NCBI RefSeq assembly: GCF_030067815.1
Contig: NZ_CP125968.1
Location: 787,501-851,500 of the forward strand
Reading direction: 5' to 3'
DNA from: Sporosarcina thermotolerans
Lineage (GTDB): Bacteria; Bacillota; Bacilli; Bacillales_A; Planococcaceae
Length of the DNA: 64,000 nucleotides
In this document: piece after piece, positions 63,602-64,000 of the stretch
Numbering within the stretch: position 1 is the stretch's first letter
How the letters are laid out: every line of letters starts with the position of its first letter
Translations under genes and position numbers: made by a program
Notes under the pieces: model-generated
Databases searched by the model: none
Told to the model about the DNA's origin: nothing
What the model saw: only the letters and a program-made list of their open reading frames with translations

Positions 63602-63680
63602 TTATGCGCGAGTTTGGGAGGATTATGATCGACTTCGGGTGAGTTATGCGCGATTTTGAAAGACTTATGCTTATTTTGGA
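63602..63680. repeat. 21-bp-period array (core TTATGCGCGANT)
   Basis: Cores TTATGCGCGAGT, TTATGATCGACT, TTATGCGCGATT, TTATGCTTATTT start at 63602, 63623, 63644 and 63665, exactly 21 bp apart with variable spacers. The core resembles that of the 20-bp array at 24559. It lies upstream of the ABC ATPase gene. Confidence 0.8.
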
Positions 63681-63711
63681 ATCTTTGGCTCATCACAGGC
63701 AACCGTTTCAG

Positions 63712-63870
63712 GGTCCATTCTTTTGCGTAAGGGCCCATTCTTTCCAGTTCAAGGTCCATTCTTTTGCGCAAGGGACCGTTCTTCCGGTTCAAGGTCCATT
63801 CTTTTGCGCAAGGGCCCATTCTTTCCAGTTCAAGGTCCATTCTTTTGCGCAAGGGACCGTTCTTCGATTA
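63712..63870. repeat. 20-21-bp-period array (core GGNCCATTCTT)
   Basis: Eight units starting at 63712, 63732, 63753, 63773, 63793, 63813, 63834 and 63854 (spacings 20 or 21), alternating GGTCCATTCTTTTGCGCAA and GGGCCCATTCTTTCCAGTTCA or GGACCGTTCTTC forms. This gives a ~41-bp higher-order unit. The last unit is cut off close to the presumed insertion-sequence end. Confidence 0.9.
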
Positions 63871-63961
63871 AGTCCATATAATTGTGTAAATAGGAAAAGG
63901 CCTTTTCCATCCCTTGTGATAAAATGTTTTCAACCACGATAAACATTTGGAGGAATGGAAA

Positions 63962-64000
63962 ATGGCCCAACTTAATTTTAACCTAAATATGGATATTTTA
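63962..64000 (+). mobile_element. Start of a probable transposase gene (IS256-like), cut by the window edge
   Basis: ATG 63962 behind GGAGGAATGG gives MAQLNFNLNMDIL. This resembles, from memory, the beginning of IS256-family transposases of Bacillota. The upstream AATTGTGTAAATAGGAAAAGGCC stretch (about 63880-63904) could be the IS left end. Only 13 codons are visible, so the call is tentative. Confidence 0.45.

Noticed and set aside
63511..63852. Minus-strand repetitive charged protein over the 63.7-kb array
   Set aside because: Same reason: translation of repeats. Mixed 20- and 21-bp steps break any common frame.

Overview
This window looks like a chromosome segment of a low-to-moderate GC, endospore-forming Bacillota, most likely Planococcaceae (Sporosarcina-like). 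That placement is an inference. It rests on the conserved order rplQ-ecfA1-ecfA2-ecfT-truA-rplM-rpsI ... cwlD-salA-gerD-kbaA-pdaB, the sporulation/germination genes gerD, kbaA and cwlD, and Bacillus-type SigW, Pho and MerR promoter signals.

Layout. 1-10.8 kb: end of the ribosomal-protein/ECF-transporter block, nucleoside permease, rhodanese, and the cwlD-salA-gerD-kbaA-pdaB-like block. 10.9-11.6 kb: tRNA cluster Asn-Thr-Glu-Tyr-Gln ending in a strong hairpin and short repeats. 12-20.3 kb: a PAS-PAS-GGDEF-EAL protein, arginase, sigW-rsiW with an autoregulatory-type promoter, then cdaA-cdaR-glmM (c-di-AMP synthesis and amino-sugar supply for the wall). 20.4-24.5 kb: phosphate uptake genes in the unusual order pstB-pstS-pstC-pstA, with a perfect 11-bp-period Pho box before pstB and another before pstS. 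24.5-48.4 kb: accessory region with small enzymes, acetyltransferases, a divergent multi-permease ABC exporter with a lipoprotein, a membrane-anchored PstS-like protein, two MerR-type regulators, a MraY/WecA-like enzyme, a cation-efflux pump and a LysE exporter. 48.7-57.8 kb: an ugp-like sugar-phosphate ABC importer with a HAD phosphatase, followed by a GT2-GtrA-YfhO glycosylation set. 57.8-64 kb: TetR-SGNH-SDR operon, a metallophosphoesterase, an ABC-LytTR-DUF3021 module, repeat arrays, and the start of a probable insertion-sequence transposase at the right edge.

Two themes deserve most attention. (1) Intergenic spacers carry arrays of short cores repeated every 20-21 bp (16.58, 24.56, 24.74, 28.81, 63.60 and 63.71 kb). 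The core word differs between loci while the roughly two-helical-turn period is kept. There is also a separate dispersed ~110-bp inverted element in three copies (0.1, 10.0, 22.3 kb). I know of no assigned function for either. (2) More than twenty genes, including ones expected to be essential such as glmM, and even tRNA-Gln, carry single-base indels, mostly in G/C/A/T runs. This pattern points to consensus sequencing errors, so genes are annotated across the breaks and not called pseudogenes unless there is other evidence. True remnants do occur: an N-terminal nitronate-monooxygenase fragment and a Nudix-like fragment.
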